Origin: Datnioides undecimradiatus
Lineage: Eukaryota; Chordata; Actinopteri; Lobotiformes; Datnioididae
Reading direction: 5' to 3'
Length of the DNA stretch: 64,000 nucleotides
NCBI GenBank assembly: GCA_008933995.1
Contig: WARS01002855.1
Span: forward strand, 342,001 to 406,000
Below are positions 1 through 13,497 of the stretch, piece after piece. Both the position numbers and the translations under genes were made by a program. Every line of letters begins with the position of its first letter. Position 1 is the stretch's first letter. The notes below the pieces were generated by a model, which searched no databases, was not told the origin of the DNA, and saw only the letters and a list, made by a program, of their open reading frames with translations.

Positions 1-3000
1 TTGTGAGATAACCGATATTTTACTGTGTTGCATCTTCAGTTTTACCCATTTTTCATAATCTGCGCACAGCGACACTTGTGCTTCGGCCCCTTTTTTATCT
101 GTTTCATCTCAGCAGTACAGCACAAAAGGCTTTCGCGCCGAGGCTCGACATTAAATTTCAGTTTTGGCCCCTTTGACGGAAACGTTTTGGGCACCACTGT
201 CTGCAAAAACCCCCCTGAAAGTTCATTTTGCTTGTGCTTCTCGATATCAACAAATATATTTCTCCCTTTTTTTCTAATGCAGCTATAACTCAAAACGTCG
301 TCCCTCCGTACCTCAGCACCTTATCTCGTCTCCAGTGCGAGTTCCTCTCCTCCTGTTTACTCCTCTGTCCAGTTTTCAAGCGTTTCTCCTCTGTAAAGTC
401 CAAACGGGACGCCGCACGCCTCCATGTTCGCCCTTATTCCGCCTTGAATTCCTCCTTTCTCCTCATTTCCTTCTTGCTATCATCAAATCTCATCCGTGGC
501 CTCCTTCCTCCGTCCCTCGGAGAAGCAGAATGAATTTCACAGCATTCAAACCACTTGAGAGATTCCTTGATTTTACTCAAACCTTTCAGCTCGAGGCACA
601 AATACAAGAGTAAATCAATACATTCCCGAAGCCCATCGCCACGCTGAAACCACCGGCCCAAAGACTCCTGGGAGTGACCATCAGAGGACGAGGCTCCCGG
701 TGGACGTCGAAGCTAATCTCAGAAATTTGCACATAAATGAAACAGGATTCAAACTTTGCTGCTTTTGTGATTGCAGCAATCTGCGCGACACAATATGGGA
801 AACTTGCAGACGCGCCGAATGTCAGACCAGGGGCGACGGACTTTGGAGGGCAGTGGGGGTCATCAGTGAGGACGGCGGCTCATCGGCGCCCCCGAAGAAA
901 TCATCTCACGCATTTTTCATCAGTCGGACGTTCTGTGTGACCCTGGAGCCAGCGCCAACTTCTAATATGACAAAAATACATGACTCTTAACAGAAAGGGC
1001 GCTCCTTTTTATAAGCTTTGACCTTCAGGAGACACTCTGTGCACTCTTTGGATTTCCTGGATGAACTCCAAACCACAAAAACTTATTTTTAGGGTTGAAC
1101 ATCATGAAAACTCTGAGGTTTGGCCTCGTAAACATCACACGAGCTGCCGGATTTAATTGTGAAACTGCTTGGAACGAGTAAAACAGTTCATTCTTGACCC
1201 TGAAAGCAGCAGTTTGACCACTCAGCCCACTTCCTGTGCCTTCTTTAAACATTCTGGCAAATGTCTTTTTGACTTTAACACAAGTTTGTGTTGTTTGCGT
1301 AGGGATCGAAGGAGATACTGATCCACAGTCAGTGTATTTCCTGCAGTAGATGACAGCAAGGGTGCAGTTTGCTGAGCTTCCTGCACCAGTGCTCCTGCCG
1401 CTTCTCCAACCTCCAGCTCCTGCAGCTGACACCCTGACTGAGGAGATGCGCCTCATGCAACTTCACAAAACCCCAAATGTCCCTTTAAAGCGCTTTGGCA
1501 CAGGGTGAAACCCTATTCCCAGATTTAATCAGCGCTAAATAAAAAGTGTAAACCGCCTGTCGGGAGCGATGCTCGTCCTGCTTTTTGAGACGAGACAGGA
1601 GACAATGACTGCAGCCGCAACTCGTCCAAGTCGGCGTCAGACGTTCGGCCGAGGTCGCCGCTGTCCAGCTGCAAGGTCACACTAAAAGACGCCGCCGCTT
1701 GATTGCCAGAGACAGAGTAATTTGCTTGGCTCTGGTCCTCGCGGCCTGCCCACAGACCTCTACATTATCGTTCCCCAAAGTGAGGAGAGAAAAGCCTCCT
1801 TTGGACTCGCGCATGTAGCCGTGCTGCTGCAGGAGCGTGATTAGTGTTCTGCACTGTCATCTTTTTATTTATTTTTGCAGCTGGGGGGCTTCGGGGGTGT
1901 TTCCAGCTTCTGGCCCCATTTCTGCCCCAGTTGTGGTTCTGTTGCAGGTTGCTGAAATTGTTTTTCTTTTCATGTTTTATCATAATGAAAACATTAGTTT
2001 CAAACATTAGGATCCGACCTACTTTTGCTTTAGGGGGACATTAGGCTTAATTATACTGTTATAGTGTTAATTTCACATAGTCTGCAGCGGTGGTGGGAGA
2101 TGCTCGTCATATATTACGCTTCATCTGTTCAGTAAAAACAGAGGGAAGTTATTATTTTTAGGGATTTGTGTTTGGAAAGGGTGAAACTACATGCTAGTCA
2201 GCTAAGGGTGAGTCTGCTGACTCATGCTTGACTCAAATCCCACATCAAGGCAACGTGTGTGCAGGTTTTACCCGTTGTCTGTCTGAAGTACAAGTGAGCG
2301 CGCACTAGATTTAAGCCGCATTCCTCAGCTGCAGAATAATATGTTTTAATGCTGGGTGACAAACACACCGGCAGTGATCGCTCAGGTGTTGCAGGAGTTG
2401 TTTGTCCGGAGGAAGCTCTGCAGGGTCGATGCGCTCGTTCCACAGCGACGCCCTGCTCCTCCGTGTTCGTGTCTGCACGGTCCTCTACTGTTGAGACATG
2501 AGCAGCTGAGGGTTTACCGCATTGCTCAAGGGTACATCAGCTCAGCAGTCGCTGACTCTGAACAGAGAAAATGCAGAAGTAGCACTCTCCTCAGTCAAAG
2601 GCCCGGAGAACCTCTTGTATCCATTCAGCATCCAACTAATTATACAGCGATAACATGCGTGCACCTTTATCTCTCATTAGACGTCTGGTTTTAGGTTTTA
2701 CATGAGTTGCTTTGTGGGTTGACGCGGGCGGGCGATGCTGGGGACGAAATGCTGTCACACGGCTTCAGTCATGGTCAGTTATGATTTAGTTTTATGAAGT
2801 CTAGCTTCACAGCACCTTCGATAGATGGTTTGACCACTCGCGGGAAGATGAACAAGCTGTTCGAAGCAACATCAGTAACAAACATCGGCTCCACCCGATC
2901 TGTATTTGGTTGCCACGACCTTGTAGTCACCTTCCTACTTTTGCGCGCAATCACCAATGGCCACCTTTGGTTTTTTTATATTTGTTGAGAGTTTAGAGGG

Positions 3001-6000
3001 AAAACTCCGAGCTGGAAAACACCAAATAGGCCCAATGAGTAAAACACTGATTAGAGCGGCATTACGTGAATGTCTGCAATGATCGCAGCGTAGTGTTGAA
3101 GTAATTTAACAGACAGTGCACCAGGCTTCAGCCTTCAAATTGCTCCTGCTTTCCCTTTACAGGCACGAACTGAGCGCTTTATGTCATTTCACGGAGCCGT
3201 TTGCGCTCGCAGGAAGAGTAGTTTTGGTTGCAGTTTGTTTGCGGGCGCAGTGAAGCCGCGGCGTCTCCTCCGTCTCTTCAGCATGCGGACACATTGGCTT
3301 CAGATCTGTTTTTGCCCCGAGATGATCGTTCTATGGCAGGGGGAATATTATCATGTTCCTGTGGCTTTGACCTTTACCCACTCCTTTCAACTCAGTGCTT
3401 GTAATGCTGGTGATGTAAGAGTGGGACCTTTCACTGTAACACTCCGTACAAGAACACGTAGGCCGAGTACCTGACGTGAAAAGTTAAAAAGACCCTGCAG
3501 GCCTTTGAGGAGTAGCTCAGAAAACTTTGGAAGCGGGGAGGCATTACCCCCCGATTGCTCTTGTTTTGTGTCTTTTGTCCGTTTTCGCATTAAAGTGTGC
3601 AGATAAGGTTCCAAATCCCAAACCTTTGTGTTGTTACATCGCTAATTGCCTCGGCTCATGCACGAGTCCCCACCAGCGTTGGTGGGTGCCTCTTTGTGAA
3701 CGTCAAGCACAAATCATCCCAGATTCAGTGTGTTTTCCTAATTAGTGGAACAGTGCTGCAAATCAATGAACGGTTGTATTGCAGGAAAGCAACTTCTCTT
3801 CAGGGGGAGATCAGGGGGGAATTAAACAACTGTTATTGAAAATGACTGGGCCACTGTTAGACAAAAGACAATTTGCACTTTGTTTTCCCACTGCTTACTC
3901 CACACTATTCAAGGTGTTTCAGAGCGAGGAGACCAATAACAATTCGATAATTGTTTGGGGTTTGTTTACTCGTCTCTTTGCCGCTGCTGCAGCTGCTGAT
4001 GAAGCTCGGGTCTTCTGTGCCACCTTAACTTGCTCTGAAGGCGCAACGCTGCTGGCTGGTGCACTGACTCTTCTGCAGCTCGTACTCTCGTCTCCTCATT
4101 TTCCTCGTATTTACATCTCTTCTTGCATCCTCATGTCGATTCATACACGTCATATTCGTATTCGTCCCCTCAGTCGGGTGAAGTTGCTCAGACTTCTTCA
4201 TGAAAACAGTCAAACCAGAGCGAGTTTCAATCGGCAGCGGCGACTGGACAGAGCCCAGAGTGCAGGGAAAGTTTAGGCCACAGCACATCCAGGGTAGCAG
4301 CTGACTTCAAACAGCTCAGCTTTCACTGTGGATCCCCAGCCCCCCATGGCTGCTCTGTAATATCAAAGCTGTTGACAGTTTGGCTCTTGTTCAGACAGAC
4401 CTTTAAAGTTTAATGATACATGTTGCCTGCTTTAGTTTCACTTTCTGACAGCTCTCGGGCTGTCGTCTTTGCTGGATGTGCAGCTTTCCTGCCTGGAAGC
4501 AGCACCTGAACGCCTCTCCCACGTCAGGCAATCAGGATAACGTGGGTCAACATGGCCGACAACAACGCGGTCTTGTCAAATCACAGCTGACTTGACCTGT
4601 AGGTTGGTTCAATCCTCCAGCAGCTCTGAGGAAGCTTTACATCAGGGGCGTGTTAGAGGGTCCGACGGGGCCAAACCAAAAGATGTTTGGGGTCAGGCCT
4701 GCTTCAGTCGCATTGCACCAGCTTCCCACGTGTAATCAGTTGCATGATGGGAACACCGACTCACCTTCACTCACTTTAATTGTATCAGACAGGAAACAAG
4801 TCCAATCACGGTTTCAACTTAGGCAAAAACGGGTCTGCACTGTAAAGCAAACGCATCCGGGTGTGTAACCAAAGCTGTTGCGTCTTTATTTACCCGGGAC
4901 CAAACTCTGACCTTTTCACAACATTAACCAACTTGTTTGAAAGGGTTTCTGGCAGAAAGGCTCTCGTACAGAAGCACCAAGTCTCAAATGTCTGGAACCG
5001 TAAACTGTACCTGACTTAAATTAACTGCCGTCCTCTTCAAAGTAGGTCTCTGGTGCAGCAGGAGACCACTTCAGGTGTTCCTGCCACACTTGGTTCACTC
5101 CCTGGATGTTTCGTCACGTGCCCTGGTAAATCACCTTCTGTGATTTGTCCTGTATGTACTCTGGACTTCCACCTCTGGGTCAAAATGACGACCCTTCAGC
5201 TTGAATTTCGTTTTAGAGCTGAGGAATGAGTTGACGTTGATTCAACAGAGAAGACTGCTCTCTGTTGATGTTTGAGGTTCATCACGATGATGCACAAATG
5301 CACCTGTGATTGGGCAGGTTTGCGCTAATGCAAGTTGTCATATAATGGCTTGTAACTCTGGTCCTGCAGGTGATCAGGCAACACAACTGCATGTTGACGT
5401 ATTGCAGTTATAGCTTGCAGCTGCTGCATGCTCATCACCACACGTTTATTTGAATGTTTAGTTAGGTTAGTCATCTTTAGCCTCTGATCTCGTCACTCCC
5501 TGCAAAGAAACGTCATGTTTGGCGTGCAGGCAGCGCAGCAGCAGGTGCAGCCGAGCATTAACGGCGTAAATGCACTGCAGGGGAGCTTTAGATTGGATAT
5601 ATGCTGCAGGCAGCAGCAGAAACCACTCAACTTCTGCTAAGGGAGGGGCTCTTAGTGCTGCACACCGGTGCCGTGTTGTGTTTGAATGACACTGTCCTCA
5701 CCAAAGTAAGACAAACTGCAGCAGGGATTGGGAGTCTGCACGTGCTCGGTCTGAGTGGCTCCTCAGAGGAGCGAGATACAAATAAAACACAGTGTGCATC
5801 TACTGTACATCATCACTGATACGGTTAATAGCAGTGACACTAATCAAACAGGGCGCCGTAGCCTCTGTAATGACGAGTATCAGATCTGTTTGTAATGCCG
5901 CTGCACTCCATTCAATAACCCGCCAGAGAAATTGAATCTTCACTCGCCTCAGCAGGAGCTCCGCTATATCTCCATACCTGCAGCCATCCCTCGTGCCAGC

Positions 6001-9000
6001 CCGTATATACGGCCGCCTATCTTTCTCAATATCTGTGCAATCAGCTGAGCCGCCGTGGCCGGTCTCAGTCGGCAGCCAGCGACGTGTCCCAGCCTCAGAT
6101 TAACTCTGCAAATGCATCGAAGTACCCCGAGCTGTTTTTCTGTGTTGTCTTATCCTCTCTGCATGTCCTTTGACAGCCTCGTAAATAATGCAGGAGGGCT
6201 TTGCGATGATAACCGGCTGGGAGGCAAAGCGCGCACACACCACATCACGCGGACACACACACACACACACACCTTTTCGGGTTTTATATACGTCCTTATA
6301 TCGCTTCCTGACACTCCTGGAGTTTGGCTCATTTCAGATGGGTTTAAATTTAGCCCCCATCCTCGGTCAGGTTGTCATACTTACAGTTCACTCCTTCATC
6401 ACCGCCCTGGTCATAGATGCAAACACATGAGTCTGGTTTTCTGCAGGAATGTGGGGAACGCTCTAACTTCACAACGGCGGACACACACTCCATGCTGGAC
6501 TTCGTGTTCATGAATTAGCGATAGTCTTTTTGTTTTGGGGTCCGTCGGGGTTCATGTGGTTGTCCGACAGCGCACGCAGGCCTCCGTCATCACCCCGGAA
6601 CGAATCACCTTGCCTCTTAGTGATTTTTGGTATTTTAAGACTTGTGCAAACACCTGGATGGAAGCTCTCTGAAGACTGAGAGACGTTTACGCTGAGGCAG
6701 GACGGCATCCGCAAGAAGGTTCCTGCATAACGGAGGCTGCATCAAATCTGCTCCTGACGTCTAAAGAAGACTTGGACCAGTGGATTTAGGAATAAATGTT
6801 TGGATGATTTTAAATTTATCCTGTTATTTAAACTGAAAACATGATATTTGTTTGTCATTGTGCCTCAAAAGTCAGAAATCAGAGTGGAGCTCCGTCCCAA
6901 AGTGCCAATGAAAGCTAGTAAATCCGTGTGAAATACGAAAACAATGCCGGCGCTCGTTCGTGCGTGTAATTTATTTAAAATACTTGTCAAATATTCAGGT
7001 GTGATTGCCTCTGCGGCCTCCCACCAGCCAGGAGACACCAGATCTTTTTGTGTTAAGCAGAAATCCACCAACGCTGTTTTGCAAAGCAGGAACTATGTTG
7101 AAAGCGGCGCCTTCGTCTTCCATAAGACTTGACATGCTCCTGCAATAGAGGAGCTACCGCGTGAGGAGGAGGTTAATATCTTCCCCTAACACCAAACCTC
7201 CGCCGCAGCAGTCACACGTTTTAGTGTCTCTTGCCAGTCAAAAGAAATCTGACACGATTTCTGACAAAAATATATTCATAATCCCGGGGCTCGTGTTCGG
7301 CTCTGGGGCGATGAAACACGGTTCACAGCCTCCCCGGTATCCTGCAGATATGTGTGGTGCGGGCAGAGCAAGTGTAAACATGCTCTAATAAAAAAAGGGT
7401 CACGGCTCGGCGGTCTTACTCCGCAGATGACGGAGCGACATGAAACGTGATATTTGCTGCTGCTGAGAGTCAGGAAGGGCTGCGAGACGTGGAAGGAAAG
7501 GGTTTCTGATGAGACCCAAATGTGATTTGTGCAAAAGGACGAAAGAGTTTTAATCAAGAATGCTGAATATGAAAATCCTGAAACGTGAAAACTCAAATCA
7601 CATCGCTGTATCTGCAGCTGATGGCAGATTACTGCCCGACCGAGGTATTAGAGCCTCATCTGTCACTGAAAGGCAACGTGAAGTGAAAGGTTTCGTACGT
7701 CCGCTGCCAAAGATCTGCACCACATCAGCATGGAGGCAACAAACCCAACTCCTGCAAGAGCGCTTCATCAGTTTTAATTCCATTGTCCTGTAATTGGACC
7801 AAAACGAGCTCCAGCAGCAACGTTTATGGTTAAACGGCGCAAAAATGGTGAAACGGCTCAGAGTTTGGTGAGATCCCGTATGAAGAGGCACGGGCAACGC
7901 CGGCAGTGCAGCACGCAGGAGGCTTTAGGGAAGGCAGGGCTCCGTCAGGTCACACACAGGTGACTGTAAAAAGCACGTCAGCTGATTTGGTATTTCACAC
8001 TCGTGCATCATGCTAACAGCAGCTAACGGAGAGACGTCTGGTAGCTCAACCCCAGGTTTTTTGTGACATCACTTTTATCAGACTCTGCACGGACCCCTCC
8101 GGCAAGAGCTGCAGACAAAAAGGTGAGTCGCGCGAACGGCGTCTTCGCCGAGGGCGTGTGCAAGAGGCAGCTCCACGAGCGACAGCACAGAAACACAACT
8201 TCATCACCGAATTCACGGATTTAGTGAAAACCCAGTGATATGAAGCACTGAATGTGATGAGTTCACCTGATGAGACAGCTGGAAAACCTTCAGACAGCAG
8301 TGGGGTTCTTCTGGGGACTGTCTCCCTGATTCATGTGGCGGTCCAGGGCTCCGTCAACATGGTGCACCAATAACGTAGCCACTAGCTAACGGCTGCAAAC
8401 CTTGTTTACTTACAATAAGCAAACAATAAGGAAACGTTTGCGCGATGCTCGATGCATGCAAACACAGCTGCAGGTGAGATCACGTGATTTCCTGTCAGCT
8501 GCCTGCAGAAGGACGCGGGCGCAGACATGCAGCTCCAAACAGCCTTTTAAACTCAGAGAGAGATATTCACCCACTGTTCCCCTTAAAGACGAACACGTCA
8601 CACTCTGTATGATTGCATCTGCCCACCGTCAACACGAGCCGACCCCAGACGGCGACAGGCTCTGGATGGGTCTTGGGAAACAGGCTGATTGGTGTTGGAA
8701 GATTTCTAAGGGCTGTTTCACGAAAATAAGAAGTTTCGACCTTAACTTGGGAAATGAACTTGATAAAACGCAGATCTCTGCAGTCTTGTTTTTATTATTT
8801 TACCCTCTGACTGGATTATTAGAGCGGAATGAGTGGATGATGGATGGCGGAGTGTCGCCGTGGCTGGTAGATTAGCTGCATTTAGCATCGGAGCACAGCT
8901 GCAGAATATTTGGCTGCTGTCTGCGGTTAATTCTCCCGCCTGTCTGCTGAGGAGCGCTCGGGCCGTATCGTACTTGTTTGTATGCAAATGCAACATCCTG

Positions 9001-9949
9001 CAAATGAGTGCGTTTAGGTAGGTGTTACTTACAGCACGCGCCTCTGTGACCAAATTAAATTCCCCTCGCCACGGGTGGACAGATGGGTCACACGGAGAGC
9101 GGATATTATGCTGTTATGGATAAAGCAGGTGTCACGTACAGAAGCAAACACAAAACACATTGTGAAAATATGCCTTAATCCTCTCCACACACACACACAC
9201 ACACACACGCATATACAAAGAGAAACCCACACATAGCATAATCCCCTTTGGCACCTTTTGTCACCTTTACCATCTGGTTCAGCTGTGATGGCGAGCCAGC
9301 CGGCTGCCAACATGGCGGTTGGACAGTCTTCAAGGATGCGGTTGATGGTTTTGCTGCAGCCCTCAGGGGCTCGTGAAGCTTTAACCCCCCACCGCCCCCC
9401 AGTCGGAGCAGGCTGTCAGGGCAGGAAGTGCATCCAGCTCCACAGCTGCTCAAAGACGGCACAGGAGCAGTATTTACTGCGACGAATCACGGCGGCGATT
9501 TTCAGCTTTTTGTGGCGAAACCAGCAACACTTCCTAAAACTTTAATTTCTCACAGTGTTGGAACCAAAAAGTTGTGACTTGTGAGCTTCGAAACCCAGAA
9601 ATCACGTGACGTAAAATCAGCGCTGTGATTGCTTTCAGGCTGCAGAGGTTGTCAGTCGCCACAGGGCGCACGCTTCTAGCCGGGACCTGACACTTCCTGT
9701 TTGCACTGACTTCCTGCCTAAAACCAGACATCAACCTGTGCAAATCGCCCCCGCAGTGCGCAGGGCTTGTAAACCCCGCCCCTCGCTGCTGCACAGACCG
9801 CCGCTCACTTGTTTGATCCTGAGCGTCACTCTTGACCTGACTGCACCAAATTCAAACGGTGCACGTCTGTGTGTTCCCCTGCAGCTCACCTGCGAGCTGT
9901 GAAGCAGACAGGTGCACCTGTTGAGTCCGACCACGCCGCTTCTCTGGCT
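1..9949. other. Region without a recognised gene
   Basis: No exon, RNA gene or complete mobile element was recognised here. Short (AC) runs lie at 6253-6272 ((AC)10) and 9187-9208 ((AC)11). The ORFs present have no recognisable domain and no splice logic. It could be intergenic or a far-upstream intron. Confidence 0.6.
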
Positions 9950-10005
9950 CCTCTGCGGTGAAATGCCTTGCTCAAGGGCACCTTATCTGTTCGGCCCACA
10001 CCACT
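9950..10005 (-). mobile_element. SINE body fragment, inverted
   Basis: GGTGAAATGCCTTGCTCAAGGGCACCTTATCTG is the reverse complement of the GAGGTGCCCTTGAGCAAGGC body phrase seen at 22993 and, decayed, at 45974. Only the core is preserved. Confidence 0.5.
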
Positions 10006-10406
10006 TCCAGCCCCCTCTCAGCTTCCAAGGCTCTTTCCCAGTGCAGCGTCTCTTCTGGCGTGTGCGCCGCTCGCCCTCACGTCCGGCGGAGCATCGGCGG
10101 CCTGCAGATAACCACCAACTGCTCCTATTCAAACAATCGGCCCGGAGTCGTTCATCTGTGCCAGAGATTGGCAGCGTATGGCCTCTAATGGGCTTGTTCT
10201 CTGACACATGTGAACATAAGAGGGCTGGAGAGCGGCGAGCAGATGGCTCCCCTCCTCTGTTTGAACACTGCGCTTTAATCGAGGGCCGTAAATTGCTTAT
10301 CGGCGCCACAGTTTGAACATTTGGCTAAAGGCGCCGGTTGTAAATACCCCTCCCACCCTCTCCTCCTCCAGCTCCTCTCCTCTCCCAAATGTTTGTGACC
10401 TTTTCC

Positions 10407-10529
10407 ATGGCGGCGGCGGCGGCGGCGGCGGTATCTGATGCGGTTGAGGTGGTGTTTTTTTTGTTTGAGTCTTCAGAAAGAGGAGAAGATAAAAACCGTC
10501 GCTTTCTGTCGGCAGACGCTCGCGTTTGA
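10407..10529 (+). other. Short ORF (40 codons) opening in a GCG repeat, doubtful
   Basis: CCATGG is followed by seven GCG codons (Met-Ala7), then VSDAVEVVFF and a hydrophilic end at TGA 10527-10529. It sits in a CpG-rich stretch just after a pyrimidine-rich run with CTCCTCC. It may be an untranslated or first-exon leader, or only a (GGC)n microsatellite (10409-10431) that happens to follow ATG. No homolog is recognised. Confidence 0.15.
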
Positions 10530-10936
10530 CTCGACCTTCTGCAGAGCGCCGCCGCAGCTGTCTCATCGCTCTTCCTGCCGCCACTTCCCGGATCAACTGC
10601 CTGTTTCCTCAGACATGAAGAAGAGTTGCTTGGCGTGTGTGTGTTTGCTGTGTGTTTGCTGTGTGTGGGTCGTTCTGGCTCGTCTTTCCTCCTCCACCGG
10701 GTGCCAGGTGCTTTATTGGCTGCCTGTTTTTTGACTGGCAGCCTTGCGGGCGAACCTGACAGCGGGACGATGAATGGTGTTGAGTGATGACTCCGTCTGT
10801 TTCAAAAAGGCTTTTTCTCCCGTCTCCGGACGTGAAAGACGGACGAGCAGACGGGAGAAAAGCCGCAGCGGCGTGCAGAGGACGCGTGAGGCGAGCGAGG
10901 CGAGCGAGGCGGCGGCTGTTTTTCCCCCAGGATCAG

Positions 10937-11810
10937 TTTTGTTTTTCCTCTTCGTCCTCTCCCTCCTCCATCCTTCCATCCTTCCATCCTCACTGTGCAT
11001 CCTTCCTGTCCTTGCTTCCCTCCCCCTCCTTTCCTTTCTCGCACTGTGTCCTCATCTCTCCCGTCCTTGCTTCCTTCCTGTTCTAGTCCTTGTTTCCTTA
11101 CCTCACTTCTGTCTCCTTTACTTTTCTCCCATTGTCCCTTCCTTCCTTCCCCCTCTGCCCCTCCTCCCTTACATTTCATCCAACTTCCTTCCTTTGCTAA
11201 CTCTCCTTTCCTTTTCACCTCATTCCTGTTTTCCTCTGTCCTCCATCCTTCCTTTCCTCCATCCTTGCTCACTCTCTTCTCCTTCCTTTCCAGTCTTGCT
11301 TTGTATCCTCACTGTTTCCTTCACCTTGCCTCTTTTCTTACCTTTCATTACTTTTTCCTTCCTTCCTTCTTTCCTCCATCCTTGCCTTGTCTCTTTATTT
11401 CCTTTCCTAACTCCAACAGCATCCATTCACTTCCTCTGTTCCTCCGTCGCTCTTCTCTACTCCTCGTCTCCTTTCTCTCCTTCTTTCTTTCCTCTCTTGC
11501 TTTTCCTCTTCTTTCCTTCCTGCCTTTGACACATCCCCTTGCTCCTTTCTTTCCTTTCCTTCCAGCCATTCTTCCTCTCCTCTACTCGCCACCTCCCTCC
11601 AGCCTTTAAATCTTTCTTTATTCCTCCTTCCATCCTTTCCTTCGAGCTGTGCTTCTGTTTATTTCCTTCCATCCAGTCTTGAATTGATTCTCCCCCTTCC
11701 TCCATCCTTTACTGTCCCCTCTCAGACACATTTCACTTCTGTTTTACCCTTTCTCTCCCCCCCACCTCTCAGTCTTTGCCTCCCCTCTCTCCCCGCCTCC
11801 CCTCTCTGCA
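10937..11810. repeat. Extended polypyrimidine/polypurine tract
   Basis: For about 870 bp the + strand is almost all C and T, with irregular TCCTTCC, CCATCCTT and CTTTCCTT units. Long ORFs on both strands (Ser/Phe/Leu/Pro-rich on +, Arg/Lys/Gly/Glu-rich on -) are artefacts of this composition. Such tracts can form intramolecular triplexes. Confidence 0.9.
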
Positions 11811-13189
11811 GTGGCCGACACAGATTTCCATATTATTCCAGCCTCTCAGTGTGTTTACAGCCCGGTCTGTATTGACCTGCCTCTCCCACTCAGCCTCCTC
11901 CTCGCTGCAGCACGAACATGCCCGGCCGTGCACACGTCGCTTCACTTCACCGTCTTTTAACACGAGCTCAGCAGCGATTTGCAATTCATACTTTTTTTCC
12001 CCACCCCCCACCAAAAACACACAGGCACGTGGAAAGAGGAGCAGATACGAGCGGCGGCATGTCGCTGTCGCACGGCGAAGCGTTCGTTGTGATGCAACAG
12101 GTGTTTAATCTGCTGTGGTGGAATGAAGCGAGGTGACGGCTGTAAACATCCCAGCGCCGCGAGTCACATCCTCCCTTTGTTTACGTCTGATTTCCGGGAT
12201 TTTAACCCCGTCGGTCCCGCGGTGAACGCCAGCGATGCCGGCAGCATGAAGCGGTCGGTCCTTCTGCTTCGTCACGAGCAAAGAAAACAAGAACACGCTA
12301 CAGCTAAACTAAAAATAAGCGTATTCAGTTTTGCGTTCGGAGCAGATCAGGTGAGATTCACCTCCTGGTTACCTGAGTCCGCCCACCAAGTTCCCCGGAT
12401 GGGTCAGCCCATCGTCTTTGTTCACACCTCACTGTAACCCGTCTGTGTCCGTCTGCAACAACAACAAACGCCCTCATTGGACGTTCACTGATGTTGCGCC
12501 ATCGGCCTATAGCGGACATTGTAGCCTGCACAGGCTAACAGCTGATCAACACTGGGCCAGCCATCGGCCCCCATGTGCTTCTCTGCACAACAACACATGA
12601 GGAAACAGAGTCCAGGTGGAAAATACCAAACTTCCCCTTTAACTTCTTGATTGCACCTCCTAAAACCAGAGACACTTTGCTCATAAACGTCAAAAAGTAG
12701 ACGTGAAGCTCGCTGAAATATCAAATATCATCAAAAAAGACAGTGCGTGCGTGCAAAATGAATATTTGGACAGTAAACGGCCTAATTTGAGCAATTGCTC
12801 GGTGCACGCCGTGCGCTAACACACTTCATTTACTTGTTTTTATACATGTTACAGAGCAGGGTTTGCGTGTTGCAGCTCAAACTGCAGCAGCCGCACTAAT
12901 AAAAGATTATAATTGTGGAATAATTAGGTGTGATAACTGTAGTTACTGTATAACGACTCCAGTGGAGTTCATTAACGGTCTGCCCTCCAGAGAGAGTGGA
13001 CTGTCAGGGTAATTTAAACACCCCGCCGCAAACAAACACAAACACACACACACACGTGCACACACACACACTCACAGAGGGGCGGGCGCTCCCTGAGACC
13101 TGTAATCTCGGCTCCCTTGAGGTTAAAGTTTAGCATCCTGAGCTGCGTAAACACAGAGTCATTAACACAGACGGAGGCAAAGAGCAGCT

Positions 13190-13192
<3 letters not shown>
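11811..13192. other. Region without a recognised gene
   Basis: Nothing recognisable apart from a compound AC/GT-rich run around 13039-13072. The sequence is unique-looking. Confidence 0.55.

Positions 13193-13232
<40 letters not shown>
13193..13232. repeat. (AC)20 microsatellite
   Basis: Forty bases of uninterrupted AC. It is the longest pure dinucleotide run in the window. Confidence 0.97.
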
Positions 13233-13235
<3 letters not shown>

Positions 13236-13309
13236 TTCTTCTTCTGTAATTCATATCCAAATGAATCTGGGTTATATTTATCCTGCGCCCCTCCCTCCCA
13301 CGAATCCCC

Positions 13310-13455
13310 CCACCCACCCACAGCACCGTCCCTTACAATACAATTAGGGTAATGACCATTGAAAATGGCACCTGTAAGGTCAGCGGCGAGCCTTTGTTAA
13401 TTACTTTGCGGGAGGCCGAAGTTGCTCTGAGCGTCTCATTAATCTCAGAGACTCC
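13310..13455. other. Candidate conserved noncoding element
   Basis: Between the AC and CT microsatellites lies a low-repeat, mixed-composition stretch containing AATTAGGGTAATGACC, GTTAATTACTTTG and CTCATTAATCTCAGAG, that is, clustered homeodomain-core sites. Its style is that of vertebrate developmental enhancers. This is an inference from composition only. Confidence 0.25.
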
Positions 13456-13456
13456 T

Positions 13457-13460
<4 letters not shown>

Positions 13461-13494
<34 letters not shown>
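13461..13494. repeat. (CT)17 microsatellite
   Basis: Thirty-four bases of pure CT. A (TG)n run follows at 13792-13814. Confidence 0.97.

Positions 13495-13497
<3 letters not shown>

Noticed and set aside
10774..11609. Long overlapping ORFs (251 and 204 codons) rich in Ser, Phe, Leu and Pro
   Set aside because: They lie in the polypyrimidine tract, where stop codons are rare on the + strand; there is no domain and no codon logic.
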